This document shows positions 5,183 to 14,028 of a stretch of 64,000 bases of DNA, in pieces. Under the pieces are notes generated by a model that worked only from the letters and a program-made list of their open reading frames with translations, had not been told where the DNA came from and searched no databases. The stretch covers positions 1 through 64,000 of the forward strand of contig NZ_JAJUBB010000003.1 in NCBI RefSeq assembly GCF_028683135.1, in the 5' to 3' direction. Each line of letters begins with the position of its first letter. The first letter of the stretch is position 1. The DNA comes from Enterovibrio qingdaonensis (lineage in GTDB: Bacteria; Pseudomonadota; Gammaproteobacteria; Enterobacterales; Vibrionaceae). Made by a program: the position numbers and the translations under genes.

Positions 5183-7354
5183 TTAGTTCCAAGGGCTAAC
5201 AGTGATGGTGGATGGCATTCTTAAGTCATAAGCCCAGCGGCGACGACCATTTTTCTCACGAATTTCATCATCTAAGGCTTTGAGGCTTGTTTGGAATACG
5301 TCTAACAATGGGTATACATTCGGGTCGTGCTTGAACTGCCCTTTAGGGTATTTCCCAAGAGAGCGGTGCCAATCTTCGGGTAAGTCGGTAAAGATCCGTG
5401 AGAAGAAGAACAAGCCCGCACCGACATTCATTGGCGGACATACGTTCAGCCAATCGCGCTCGGAATAAGGCGTATTTGGATCGACCGGTTGGTCACGATA
5501 GAAGCCGAGTGAGCCAATCTTCATGTTTGAAACGAGGCTCGCGAAACCATGGTTCACCGACATCCAATAGATAATGCTGGATACAATATCTACGAGTTTA
5601 TCGATAGAGCGAGCATGGCTTGGGAATCCTTTCACTTGGCCATAATGGTTAGTTTCGTAGAGGAAGCTCTGTAGCTCGGTGTCTTTTTCAACGTCATAAT
5701 CAGAGTGATAGTACAAACGTAAATAGCCATCTACCCATTCACGTATAATCGGCATCAACCCATTGTCATCATGCTGTGGGTAGTCATCAATTTGAGCAAG
5801 AACGGGGTCGCTGTACTTGTCTATCGGTGTGCTGTGCTCGAAGAAATGATAATGGTTCTTACGGCGCAACGTTGAGGTGACAAACGTTTCGCTGCTAAAG
5901 CCTGACAGGCGTTCAATGGCACCTGTCAGCAGGCCATTAAACGGATTCGTGTAAGTATTACCCGTTCCGCCAATATCTGCACCCACTTGGAAAATTCCCG
6001 TGTGGTTATTGGTGACCAACGCCATTAAATGCGTATCCAACAAAGGTCTGAGAGGGTGGAACTCAGGAATATTACGGAAGTAAGCAATGGGGATAGGGCC
6101 GAGATAAACGTGGGTAGAGAGGTGGTCGACAACGCCTGCCATTGACATCATGGTTGTCACAGAGCTTTTAGCCATTTGCCACGCCCAGTAGTTATCGCCC
6201 GCCGTGATGATTTTCGATGGTGGGTTTTTGTTGCCACCATAGCCAAAGATCCCTAAGAAGAACCACCCAATATCGTCCCAAAACCCGCTCTTTTGTGGTG
6301 TTTGCGTAGGTTGAATCGCGATCGGCTTAAGTTGCTTACTGCCTTGGGGAATGGCAAACAGTGCGATGCTTGCGTGTAGTCTTGCTCCAAAGTTGTCCCA
6401 ATTCCTGTTAGCGACAGTTTCTTTGTGGAAATCTTTGTAATCCAGAATAAAGAGACGACCTTGTGACATCGCTTGGTCAAGGTCATCCAGTTCAAACCCT
6501 TGAACGCGACGGAAATGGTCGTTTGTAATAGGGAAATTACGCTGGTGCTCGGTAAAAGGCTTTAAGTAGTTAAATACAGGGGTAGGGGCCGCTGTCACCA
6601 ACCATGCTAGAAGGTCATCTGATTGATGGTCTCGGTCGTATGGAGCTCTCGGCCATTGTTTGATTCGATCACTGTAATAAGGGTGTGTTGGACAAAAAGT
6701 CGGGTAGAAATCGAGTTCCTGCAGGTTTTTACATTTTCGACTTGGGAGCGCAACAAGGATCGGATCCATGATCTCGATAGAAAATGTTTCAGGGCTATCA
6801 ACCAATCCACTGTATATGACGGTAAGGAGCTTGGTGATTTTTGCGGCGATTCCTTCAGATGTTACGATCGTCCAAAAGTTCTTTTCGACATAGGCAATGG
6901 TGCCTTCAAATAGGCGAACGCCCGCAAAATCTTCAGACGCATCATCGACGCCAAAGTTATACTCCAATTCGTCTAGTGCGCCGCGATGACGCCATGTCTT
7001 CGCATTTTGTACATCGTCACACAGGACGTTGCCATGCACGACAGCACCAGGAAGTTCGAGATATTCAAATACGTTGTCTTTTTTGGCTTTTTTTAGCGCA
7101 TCAGCACGTTGCATGTTGCTGACGACATCGTGTTGCGGGAGTGACACCGGAGGGTAACCAGGTGTCAGCTTCTCGTCCCCACCGAGGCCAATTTCAGGAC
7201 CGCCTTGCAGAAGTTGTGCAAGTGGACTGTATCCATCGTGACATCTTGGTTTATTAAAAAAACGGGCAGAACGCTGCTGTGATGCTGATTCTTCCGCCCC
7301 TTTTTCTGGCACGTTTAACAGCTTTCGCAGCTCCTCGATTTTATTTTCGCTCAT
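5183..7354 (-). CDS. Divergent lipoxygenase-family protein
   Basis: A 723-residue protein from the ATG at 7354, preceded by GAGGGAAGAG; an in-frame start at 7435 lacks a ribosome binding site. The C-terminal half carries the lipoxygenase signature: WAWQMAKSSV, DHLSTHVYLGP, then FHPLRPLLDTHLMAL. Lipoxygenases insert O2 into polyunsaturated fatty acids with a non-haem metal. The metal site is altered. The canonical HxxxxH is one residue shorter (HxxxH, residues 411 and 415, with Asp at the canonical first-His position). The later HxxxN is H602-GFA-S606, and the C-terminal residue, normally Ile, is Asn. No signal peptide is evident, although the partner protein has a Tat-like one. Co-transcribed with the 125-residue gene and next to fadL, it fits lipid oxidation. 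It could also be a lipoxygenase-fold protein with another activity. Confidence 0.8.
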   Translation of the reverse strand: MSENKIEELRKLLNVPEKGAEESASQQRSARFFNKPRCHDGYSPLAQLLQGGPEIGLGGDEKLTPGYPPVSLPQHDVVSNMQRADALKKAKKDNVFEYLELPGAVVHGNVLCDDVQNAKTWRHRGALDELEYNFGVDDASEDFAGVRLFEGTIAYVEKNFWTIVTSEGIAAKITKLLTVIYSGLVDSPETFSIEIMDPILVALPSRKCKNLQELDFYPTFCPTHPYYSDRIKQWPRAPYDRDHQSDDLLAWLVTAAPTPVFNYLKPFTEHQRNFPITNDHFRRVQGFELDDLDQAMSQGRLFILDYKDFHKETVANRNWDNFGARLHASIALFAIPQGSKQLKPIAIQPTQTPQKSGFWDDIGWFFLGIFGYGGNKNPPSKIITAGDNYWAWQMAKSSVTTMMSMAGVVDHLSTHVYLGPIPIAYFRNIPEFHPLRPLLDTHLMALVTNNHTGIFQVGADIGGTGNTYTNPFNGLLTGAIERLSGFSSETFVTSTLRRKNHYHFFEHSTPIDKYSDPVLAQIDDYPQHDDNGLMPIIREWVDGYLRLYYHSDYDVEKDTELQSFLYETNHYGQVKGFPSHARSIDKLVDIVSSIIYWMSVNHGFASLVSNMKIGSLGFYRDQPVDPNTPYSERDWLNVCPPMNVGAGLFFFSRIFTDLPEDWHRSLGKYPKGQFKHDPNVYPLLDVFQTSLKALDDEIREKNGRRRWAYDLRMPSTITVSPWN

Positions 7355-8184
7355 AACTCTTCCCTCGTTAGCTTGAGAATACTCCTTGAATCGAGAGGCG
7401 GCTTTTCCAATCTCTCTGACTCTTGAGGTATCCATGTCGTCTTTTATGCAAGGTAAATAAATGTGTGCTTGCGGCTACAATAAATTCCAGCGTTTCGCCT
7501 TGCGTAAACGTAATGCACCAAAAGACGTTAGCAGTAGGATGAATAATTCAGGTTATCTGAACACGTATAAAATTTGTCTCTACATCCACTACGACATTTT
7601 TTTGTTAACAGAGAGGGCGGTTTTTATAGGCTGGAGGAGGCATCTTCACAGAGTTAGCCACAAAGTATTAATGTGTTAATTAGCTCATGTCTTCCGTTTC
7701 TGAGCCTATTTTCTTTTTCGATTACGTGCCGTCCCTATACGGAATACAGTATTAACGCTGAGGGTGTCATGTGATATCTCATGTATGATACTTTTGATTA
7801 ATAATAATTTGGCTGTTGTTTATTTGTGTCAAGTGCAGTTATATCAATGAGTAACATATAGATTTGGCGTGCGGTAACCTAGGTGTGTAAAAAATTATGA
7901 CAACATATAGTACTTAATTAATGAAATGGCATGAGGGTGAATATATACATAATTCATTATTTCATGTCTGTTTTATCAAACATAATGGGTTTCGATTGGG
8001 AGTTTTAATCCATAAATATTAGATGATGGTAATGATTGAGTGGTATATGCATTAAATACGTTGGCGTTGTGTGAGGGACAACTGAAAGCTATTCCAGATT
8101 TAAAATGTATGGTTGGGATTTCTAGGGTATTGTTGGAATAGTGTCACGCTTAAAATGCGTGAATATCAGGTGCCAGAGTGAGTG
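7355..8184. other. Long AT-rich intergenic region, no gene seen
   Basis: About 830 bases, strongly AT-rich, with no convincing reading frame, repeat or terminator. The end next to 7354 must hold the promoter of the lipoxygenase-like operon. I could not identify a specific operator or small RNA. Confidence 0.5.
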
Positions 8185-8793
8185 CTAATGTGTTGATTGC
8201 AAGTGCTCTTCAATAAATACGGGTTGTGATAACTCATCTATCAACACAGGAACCATCTCTGACATGACGATGTTTACTGTGCCTTTTTGGATTTGGGTAT
8301 TTAGTGCTTCACCCTCTAGCTTGGCTAAAAGACCCATCGCATGAAAAAGAACGGCAGAATCCGGTAGGTCTTCGGGAACAAATTCATGATTCGTCATCTC
8401 GATGGCTTGCAGCACAAAGGTCACAAATTCGCTGGTGGTATATTCAGCGAAGATAGGGCTGCCAAGCGAACGGTGTAATGAGATGGAGAGCTCTGCCGCT
8501 GGGTTGAACTTTAAGATATCTTGCGTGGCAGGGTTCCAAAACAAGGAGACAGAGTCACTTAAGTCGGCCGGAACGATTACATTTTGCTCGAACGCTAATG
8601 CAGTGATCAGCGAAAATGCCTGATTTTTCGCATTAGGCTCGTCTTTCTCAAGGCATTCGGTGATGACATCTCTCGGATCCAGCCCACAATGGCGGAGCTT
8701 TTGTACGCTCTCAACAATACTTGCCATTTCCTCATTCGGGGAATTGTCAGAAGAAAGTGTTAAGGCAGCTTCATTGTTAATTATTACGTCCAC
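8185..8793 (-). CDS. Hypothetical acidic protein
   Basis: A 202-residue, acidic, soluble-looking protein with no signal peptide, membrane helix or motif I recognise. The start is GTG at 8793; it is the only plausible start downstream of an in-frame stop, and its ribosome binding site is weak. It stands alone between two long intergenic regions. Codon use looks like the surrounding core genes. The frame is long and uninterrupted, so it is probably real, but no function can be assigned. Confidence 0.6.
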   Translation of the reverse strand: MDVIINNEAALTLSSDNSPNEEMASIVESVQKLRHCGLDPRDVITECLEKDEPNAKNQAFSLITALAFEQNVIVPADLSDSVSLFWNPATQDILKFNPAAELSISLHRSLGSPIFAEYTTSEFVTFVLQAIEMTNHEFVPEDLPDSAVLFHAMGLLAKLEGEALNTQIQKGTVNIVMSEMVPVLIDELSQPVFIEEHLQSTH

Positions 8794-9043
8794 AGCGAGT
8801 TCATCATCCGTCTTGAGTTCGTTCTATCATATCAACTGCCTTAGGTCAGCGCAGTGAACCCTTTCAAATTACCGAAAAAAGTCAGAGGGTTAGTGAGAGC
8901 TGCTTTTTTGCCAATGCCTAGGGTATGGCCAGCTCAAGGCTCTTGTGAATTTGTTGGGCAGAATGTCGGAAACTTGATACAGCGGTGTCCCCAAATTATA
9001 TCTACTTTTGACTAAGGTTCCCTGACAGAACCGAGGAGGGGAT

Positions 9044-9259
9044 ATGAGTGAGAGAGATACAGCCACCCTTGTTGTCGACATGCACAGCGGCGGCAAAAAT
9101 AAGCTCGAAATTGCACAGGAGCTATCGTTACAGGGTTGGGTGTTTTATGACGCGCTTGAATTTACAGAAAGTGTTTATGAAAGTGAGTCGCTGAAAGATC
9201 CGATTCGGATGGGCAGTTCGCTAGATGATATGCGAAAGCAGCCGCCTATTGATTTCTAA
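9044..9259 (+). CDS. Small hypothetical protein
   Basis: A 71-residue soluble protein. The ATG at 9044 is preceded by a strong GAGGAGG at 9033-9039. Immediately before it a small hairpin, GGTTC-cctgaca-GAACC (9017-9033), could expose or hide the ribosome binding site. A terminator follows at 9286-9316. The good start signal and dedicated terminator argue that it is a real single-gene unit. No family is recognised. Confidence 0.65.
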   Translation: MSERDTATLVVDMHSGGKNKLEIAQELSLQGWVFYDALEFTESVYESESLKDPIRMGSSLDDMRKQPPIDF

Positions 9260-9285
9260 ATATTGATTGCTAAATGATGCTAACC

Positions 9286-9316
9286 AAGTAAAGCCCGACC
9301 ATTTCGGGCTTTACTT
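9286..9316. terminator. Strong terminator after the 71-residue gene
   Basis: A perfect 13-bp inverted repeat AAGTAAAGCCCGA / TCGGGCTTTACTT with a five-base loop. Confidence 0.75.
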
Positions 9317-9721
9317 TGCGAACAGCTGCGAGGTTCTGCCCAAACGCCTGTCTATTCACCCTCTAAACCAGCCGCACAAAACCCTCGCCACATCATTGTT
9401 TTCACCCTTACTGATTAAATAAACATCTATCGGGTCACACAAATCGAACACCTTGTTTCTATTTTAATCAGATTGGATTTATCTTTTCTTCATTATATTG
9501 AAGATACGGATTGGCACATGCTTTCCAGAGATAGGATAAGCGTGGCCAATGGTTGTAAAACGGCAGTCGATGCCTTTTTTCTCAATATAAATCCTCAAAA
9601 TAATGAGGTATTGGCTTTGTATACACGCAACATGTCGCTGTTGGAGAGGGCTTCACCGTCAGTTCTGTCGTTGAGAGCTGTGCTTAAGGCCCCGAATGTA
9701 TTTGTAAATGAAGGATGTTTT

Positions 9722-10081
9722 ATGAAGAAGATTGGGATTGCTGGTTTGCAGCGAGAAAAAATTAAAGCACAGATCGAAGAGAGCGCACCGGGCATGTTTG
9801 AATGCCACATTCTCAACGATATGGATGCGGCGATGAAAGTGAAGTCAGGGCAACTCGACTATTACATTGGCTGCTGCAATACAGGTGCAGGAGCTGCGCT
9901 TTCCATTGCTATTGCCATTATTGGGTTTGCGCAAAGTTGCACCATTGCCAAGCCTGCCATTAAAGCTAAAGCAGAAGAAATTGAAAAGTTTATCAATGAA
10001 GGGCGCGTCGCGTTTGGACTTTCCGTAGAGCATGTAGAACATGCAATTCCCATGCTTATCAAACAATTAGCACATCAGTAG
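9722..10081 (+). CDS. yhfU: YhfU-like DUF2620 protein
   Basis: A 119-residue protein matching E. coli YhfU in length and context. It begins KKIGIAGLQREKIKAQIEE and has the glycine/alanine-rich block YIGCCNTGAGAALSIAIAIIG typical of DUF2620. The family has no established biochemical role. The ATG at 9722 has GAAGGA six bases upstream; the frame stays open back to a TTG at 9473, but that extension does not resemble the family. It is first of four tightly spaced genes: the gap to yhfT is 13 bases. In E. coli the same four proteins sit in yhfSTUVWXYZ, with an aminotransferase and a phosphotriesterase homologue that are missing here. Confidence 0.85.
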   Translation: MKKIGIAGLQREKIKAQIEESAPGMFECHILNDMDAAMKVKSGQLDYYIGCCNTGAGAALSIAIAIIGFAQSCTIAKPAIKAKAEEIEKFINEGRVAFGLSVEHVEHAIPMLIKQLAHQ

Positions 10082-10094
10082 TAAGGACACTGTT

Positions 10095-11396
10095 ATGGAC
10101 TTTATGCAGTTAGGTTTGATTTCAGTTCTTTGTGCCATGACCGCGCTTATCGCCAATATGAGTGCGGCCGTTTTTCATGACGGTATTCGACCAGTATTGC
10201 CTCAGCTGTTTGAAGGCAACATGACACGCCGCGATGCAGGTTCCGTCGCATTCGGTCTGTCTATTGGTTTTGTTGCCTCAGTCGGTATCTCTTTCACCTT
10301 ATCAACAGGGTTGCTTAACCCTTGGCTCTTGTTCTTACCGACAGACATTCTAGGTGTCATGATTGCCAGCCGATGGCTTGCCGCGTTAGCGGGCGGGTTA
10401 TGGGGTGTGTTAGTCGTGACCTCTTTGTCTGGCGTAAATGCAGTGCTGACGGGCTTACCCGTTGATGCGCTCGGTGCGCTTGGCGAGTTAGGTACCCCTG
10501 TTATTACTGCGTTTGCATTGTTTCCATTGCTTGCCATCTTCACACAGTTTGGCTGGAAGGCTGGGGCAATTGCAGCCATCGTTATCTTGTTGTCACGCTT
10601 ACTGACCATCAAATTTACGGGTATTTACCCAGAATCCATCCAGATTTTTGTCGGCATGTTGATGCTGGTGGGGACGGCAATCTACAAAGATGTTGAAGAT
10701 AAGAAGAACGGCATAGCACCGCCTGATATGTCAGGACTTCACAGCATTTTTGAAGAGCGTACCAAGCGCATCATGAAACACCTGCCATTCTTAGCGATAA
10801 CGGGGGCTTTAATCGCCGCTGTTTCTAACGGTGGTTTCTTTGCGGGCTCTGAAGTGTCTATCTATTCACTGGCAGAAGCATACAAGTTAGACGACCCCGT
10901 TGCGCAAGATGCAGCGATAAAACAAGTCGCGTTGTCTGAATTAATGCGCGGCCTTGGTTTCATTCCACTTATCGCAACCACCGCATTAGCTACCGGCGTT
11001 TATGGCGTGGTAGGGATGACGTTTGTTTTCGTGGTTGGGTATCTCTCTCCAAATATCCCAGTCGCAGCCTTACTGGGTGCAGTAACCATCTGCGTCGAGG
11101 TGTTCTTGCTTCGCCGCATTGGCCGATTCCTAGAGAAATTCCCGTCTATCCGTAACGCGTCGGACAATATTCGAGACGCAATGAACACGCTCATGGAATT
11201 TGCCCTATTGATTGGCGGTGTGTTGGCCGTTATGAAAATGGGTGGAACGACCGGGCTCACCATCTTTGCAATGCTGTTCTTCCTGAACGAAGTGTTAGGT
11301 CGACCAGTACTGAAAATTGCCGCGCCAGCTGTAGCCGCAATTCTAACCGGTATCGCCCTCAATCTGTTCCATGTGTTTGGTCTGTTTGCGGTCTAA
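10095..11396 (+). CDS. yhfT: YhfT-like integral membrane protein
   Basis: A 433-residue, very hydrophobic protein with about ten to twelve membrane helices, the same length as E. coli YhfT. It is probably the transporter of the yhf pathway; the substrate is unknown. The ATG at 10095 has AAGGA upstream. The conserved feel of the family is seen in the N-terminal block NMSAAVFHDGIRPVLPQLFEG and in the glycine-rich helices after it. It follows yhfU closely and is separated from yhfX by 95 bases containing a hairpin (11425-11461), so expression of the last two genes may be tuned. Confidence 0.85.
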   Translation: MDFMQLGLISVLCAMTALIANMSAAVFHDGIRPVLPQLFEGNMTRRDAGSVAFGLSIGFVASVGISFTLSTGLLNPWLLFLPTDILGVMIASRWLAALAGGLWGVLVVTSLSGVNAVLTGLPVDALGALGELGTPVITAFALFPLLAIFTQFGWKAGAIAAIVILLSRLLTIKFTGIYPESIQIFVGMLMLVGTAIYKDVEDKKNGIAPPDMSGLHSIFEERTKRIMKHLPFLAITGALIAAVSNGGFFAGSEVSIYSLAEAYKLDDPVAQDAAIKQVALSELMRGLGFIPLIATTALATGVYGVVGMTFVFVVGYLSPNIPVAALLGAVTICVEVFLLRRIGRFLEKFPSIRNASDNIRDAMNTLMEFALLIGGVLAVMKMGGTTGLTIFAMLFFLNEVLGRPVLKIAAPAVAAILTGIALNLFHVFGLFAV

Positions 11397-11424
11397 CTGA
11401 CTAGGTATTTGAACCATGTTACTC

Positions 11425-11461
11425 AGCCCATATCCTTATTCCCCCTCAAGGCATATGGGCT
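11425..11461 (+). promoter_or_regulatory. Intercistronic hairpin between yhfT and yhfX
   Basis: AGCCCATATCCTT and AAGG(C)ATATGGGCT form a stem of 9+4 base pairs with one bulge and a ten-base loop. There is no clear T run after it, so it is more likely an RNA-stabilising or partial-attenuation element than a full terminator. Confidence 0.5.
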
Positions 11462-11491
11462 GCTTTAAAGTTTTAGTAGAAAGGAATACGT

Positions 11492-12661
11492 ATGTTTCTT
11501 GAGGCACTAAAAAAACAAAACTCAGAACTGATTCAGAGTGCCGTATTGTTATTGCGTCAGGGCGAAATTTTACCCGATACCTATGTTATCGATGTCGACC
11601 AATTCAGGGAAAACGCTAAAAAAATCAAACAAAAAGCAGATGTCTGTGGCATCAAGCTTTATGCGATGACCAAGCAGGTAGGTAGAAACCCCGTACTAGC
11701 GAAAATTTTGATAGAGGAATGTGGCTACGAAGGTGCAGTTTGTGTCGATTTTAAAGAAGCACTGAGTCTGCACAAAGAGGGCGTAAAAATTGCGCACGTC
11801 GGGCATTTGGTTCAACCACCGAAGCATGTGTTGCACAGGCTTATCTGGGATATGCAGCCTGAAATTGTTACGGTCTACTCCGTAGAGAAAGCGCGTGAAA
11901 TATCTGAGGTTGCGGGTGAATGTGGCGTGATCCAGAACATCATGTTGAAGTTCTATCAAGATGGTGACCACCTTTATCCCAATCAGGAGTCAGGGTTTAG
12001 GCTTGAGGATATCAACGAAATAGCTGATCAAATTAGCGCGTTGCCAAACGTCAAGATAACAGGGATCACGCATTTTCCGTGTTTTCTCTATGATTCCGAA
12101 TCCCAAAAAACGCTGCCAACAAAGAATCTACTTACGGCAGAAAAAGCGATCGAAGTCTTGGGACAAAAAGGGATTGAAATTATCCATCGTAATTATCCTT
12201 CAGCCACCAGTTGCGAAACTCTCCCTTTAATTAAAGAACATGGCGGCACCCACGGTGAGCCAGGCCATGCATTAACAGGGACGACGCCCGCTAACGTCGA
12301 TGGCAGTCAGCCTGAGCAGATCGCCATGGTGTATGCCAGCGAAGTTTCTCATGTCCATGAAGGTAAAACATATTGTTTCGGTGGCGGGAATTATGGGCGA
12401 AGCCAAATTGAAGGTGCATTGGTCTTCAATGGGAATGACACGACGGGGAACTTTCTACCCATTTGTTCAAGTGACGCTGCCAGTATCGATTACCACTTCC
12501 AATTAGAAGGGCAGGCTGATGTGAGCGCGGCGGTCATCATGGCTTTTCGTACGCAGCTTTTTGTTACTCGCAGCGACGTCGCGCTGGTTGAAGGTATCTC
12601 AACTGCTAATCCAAAGATTGTCGGCTTGTTTGATACACAGGGAAGAGAAATAAGTAGGTGA
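11492..12661 (+). CDS. yhfX: YhfX-like fold-III PLP enzyme (alanine-racemase-like)
   Basis: A 389-residue protein of the alanine racemase-like fold-type III PLP group, close in length to E. coli YhfX (387). The N-terminal barrel begins YVIDVDQFRENAKKI and continues KLYAMTKQVGRNP, where the Lys of MTKQ sits at the usual PLP-lysine position. A glycine-rich HGGTHGEPGHALTG block and CFGGGNYGRS follow. Whether it racemises or acts otherwise on an amino acid is unknown. It ends four bases before yhfW, so the two are coupled. AGAAAGGA precedes the ATG. Confidence 0.85.
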   Translation: MFLEALKKQNSELIQSAVLLLRQGEILPDTYVIDVDQFRENAKKIKQKADVCGIKLYAMTKQVGRNPVLAKILIEECGYEGAVCVDFKEALSLHKEGVKIAHVGHLVQPPKHVLHRLIWDMQPEIVTVYSVEKAREISEVAGECGVIQNIMLKFYQDGDHLYPNQESGFRLEDINEIADQISALPNVKITGITHFPCFLYDSESQKTLPTKNLLTAEKAIEVLGQKGIEIIHRNYPSATSCETLPLIKEHGGTHGEPGHALTGTTPANVDGSQPEQIAMVYASEVSHVHEGKTYCFGGGNYGRSQIEGALVFNGNDTTGNFLPICSSDAASIDYHFQLEGQADVSAAVIMAFRTQLFVTRSDVALVEGISTANPKIVGLFDTQGREISR

Positions 12662-12665
12662 CAGG

Positions 12666-13919
12666 ATGTCAAAGTTTATCGTTGTCGTTTTGGACGGTTT
12701 TGGCATTGGAGAAATGCCGGATGTCGCTGAAGTTCGCCCTCAGGATCGTGGGGCAAATACCGCCGCGAAGCTAGTGAGCTACTTTTCAGAGGAGAAACTC
12801 CCGACGCTCGAGTCCTTGGGGTTGATGAACGTGCTAAAGGGCACGAATTCGGTAATGAAGCCCAATCTGTCTGCCAATTGGGGAAAAGCAAAGTTGGCCC
12901 ATGAAGGCTGCGATACCTTTATGGGGCATCAAGAAATCATGGGAACCCGGCCCGAGCCCCCGCTCGTTATGCCGTTTAATGCATCACTCGATAGCATATT
13001 CGAGGCACTGATTACGCAGAGCTACAAGGTCGACAAAATTGAAAGAGACGGCCTTTTTTTGCTGCTGGTAAACGACGCTCTGATTGTCGGTGACAATTTG
13101 GAGGCTGACTTAGGGCAAGTGTACAACCTGACCGCAAATTTCAATTTGATTAGCTTTGATGAGGCGAAGCGCATCGGTCGTGTTGTGCGGAACGCGAACA
13201 GTGTTAGTCGGAATATCGTCTTTGGCGGATTTGTTGAGGGTTTGAGTAGTTTACTGTCCGCCATTGAAGTAAAGAATGATTCAGCGGGGAGAGCGAAATA
13301 CATTGGCGTGAATGCACCGAAGTCTGGCGTGTATCAGAAGGGATTTGAAGTCGAACATCTAGGCTATGGTGTCGATGAACGTACCCAAGTACCTTACCAA
13401 CTCCGCCGATTAGGTATTCCGACATATCTCTACGGAAAAGTGGCAGACATTGTGCAAAATGAACAGGGGACGTCATACAAATCCGTGGTGGATACAGAAA
13501 CGGTATTTTCACTGTTGGTTCGCGATCTCTCCTCAACACAAACAGGCTTCTTTTGTGCAAATATCCAAGAGACAGATTTGTCAGGGCATGAACAAGATCC
13601 AACGCGCTATTGGAATGTCTTAGAGATAGCCGACTTGGGCCTAGAGCACGTTATTAGCACGATGGAGAAAGGCGATTGCCTTGTCGTTATCGCTGACCAC
13701 GGGAATGACCCTTTCATCGGGCATTCAAAACATACCCGAGAAGTGGTACCTGTTCTTGTGTATCAACAGGGGCGAAGAGGGGAACGCTTAGGAGTACTGG
13801 ATACACTGGCCGATATCGGTGCGAGTGCGGCGGAATTCTTCGGCGCGCGTTTGCCGCAATTTGGTGAGGCAACGATCTTAAACAAGCAGTACAACGAATG
13901 TGTGGTGTCCAATAGTTAA
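12666..13919 (+). CDS. yhfW: YhfW-like phosphopentomutase-family metalloenzyme
   Basis: A 417-residue member of the alkaline phosphatase/phosphopentomutase superfamily. The N terminus FIVVVLDGFGIGEMPD supplies the first metal-binding Asp, FMGHQEIMG resembles the cap and substrate region, and IADHGNDPFIGHSKHTREVVPVLVY carries the C-terminal metal ligands (Asp, His, His). E. coli YhfW is similar in length. Family members isomerise or hydrolyse phosphosugars, but the YhfW substrate is not known. It is the last gene of the yhfU-T-X-W unit and is followed by a strong terminator. Confidence 0.85.
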   Translation: MSKFIVVVLDGFGIGEMPDVAEVRPQDRGANTAAKLVSYFSEEKLPTLESLGLMNVLKGTNSVMKPNLSANWGKAKLAHEGCDTFMGHQEIMGTRPEPPLVMPFNASLDSIFEALITQSYKVDKIERDGLFLLLVNDALIVGDNLEADLGQVYNLTANFNLISFDEAKRIGRVVRNANSVSRNIVFGGFVEGLSSLLSAIEVKNDSAGRAKYIGVNAPKSGVYQKGFEVEHLGYGVDERTQVPYQLRRLGIPTYLYGKVADIVQNEQGTSYKSVVDTETVFSLLVRDLSSTQTGFFCANIQETDLSGHEQDPTRYWNVLEIADLGLEHVISTMEKGDCLVVIADHGNDPFIGHSKHTREVVPVLVYQQGRRGERLGVLDTLADIGASAAEFFGARLPQFGEATILNKQYNECVVSNS

Positions 13920-13947
13920 TCACGGTAGAGGTCTAACATCGTGTTCC

Positions 13948-13984
13948 TAAAAGGCCCTTTCGTTAACAGGAAAGGGCCTTTTTC
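13948..13984 (+). terminator. Terminator of the yhf operon
   Basis: AAAAGGCCCTTTC / GAAAGGGCCTTTTT with an eight-base loop, 30 bases after the yhfW stop. The symmetry suggests it also terminates the minus-strand kinase transcript. Confidence 0.85.
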
Positions 13985-14028
13985 GTCTACGAATGCCGTA
14001 TACGAATGCTGCTTAGGAAGATGCGTGT

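Noticed and set aside
9473-9721. In-frame open extension upstream of yhfU (TTG start)
   Set aside because: It does not resemble DUF2620 proteins, and the ATG at 9722 has a proper ribosome binding site and gives the family length.
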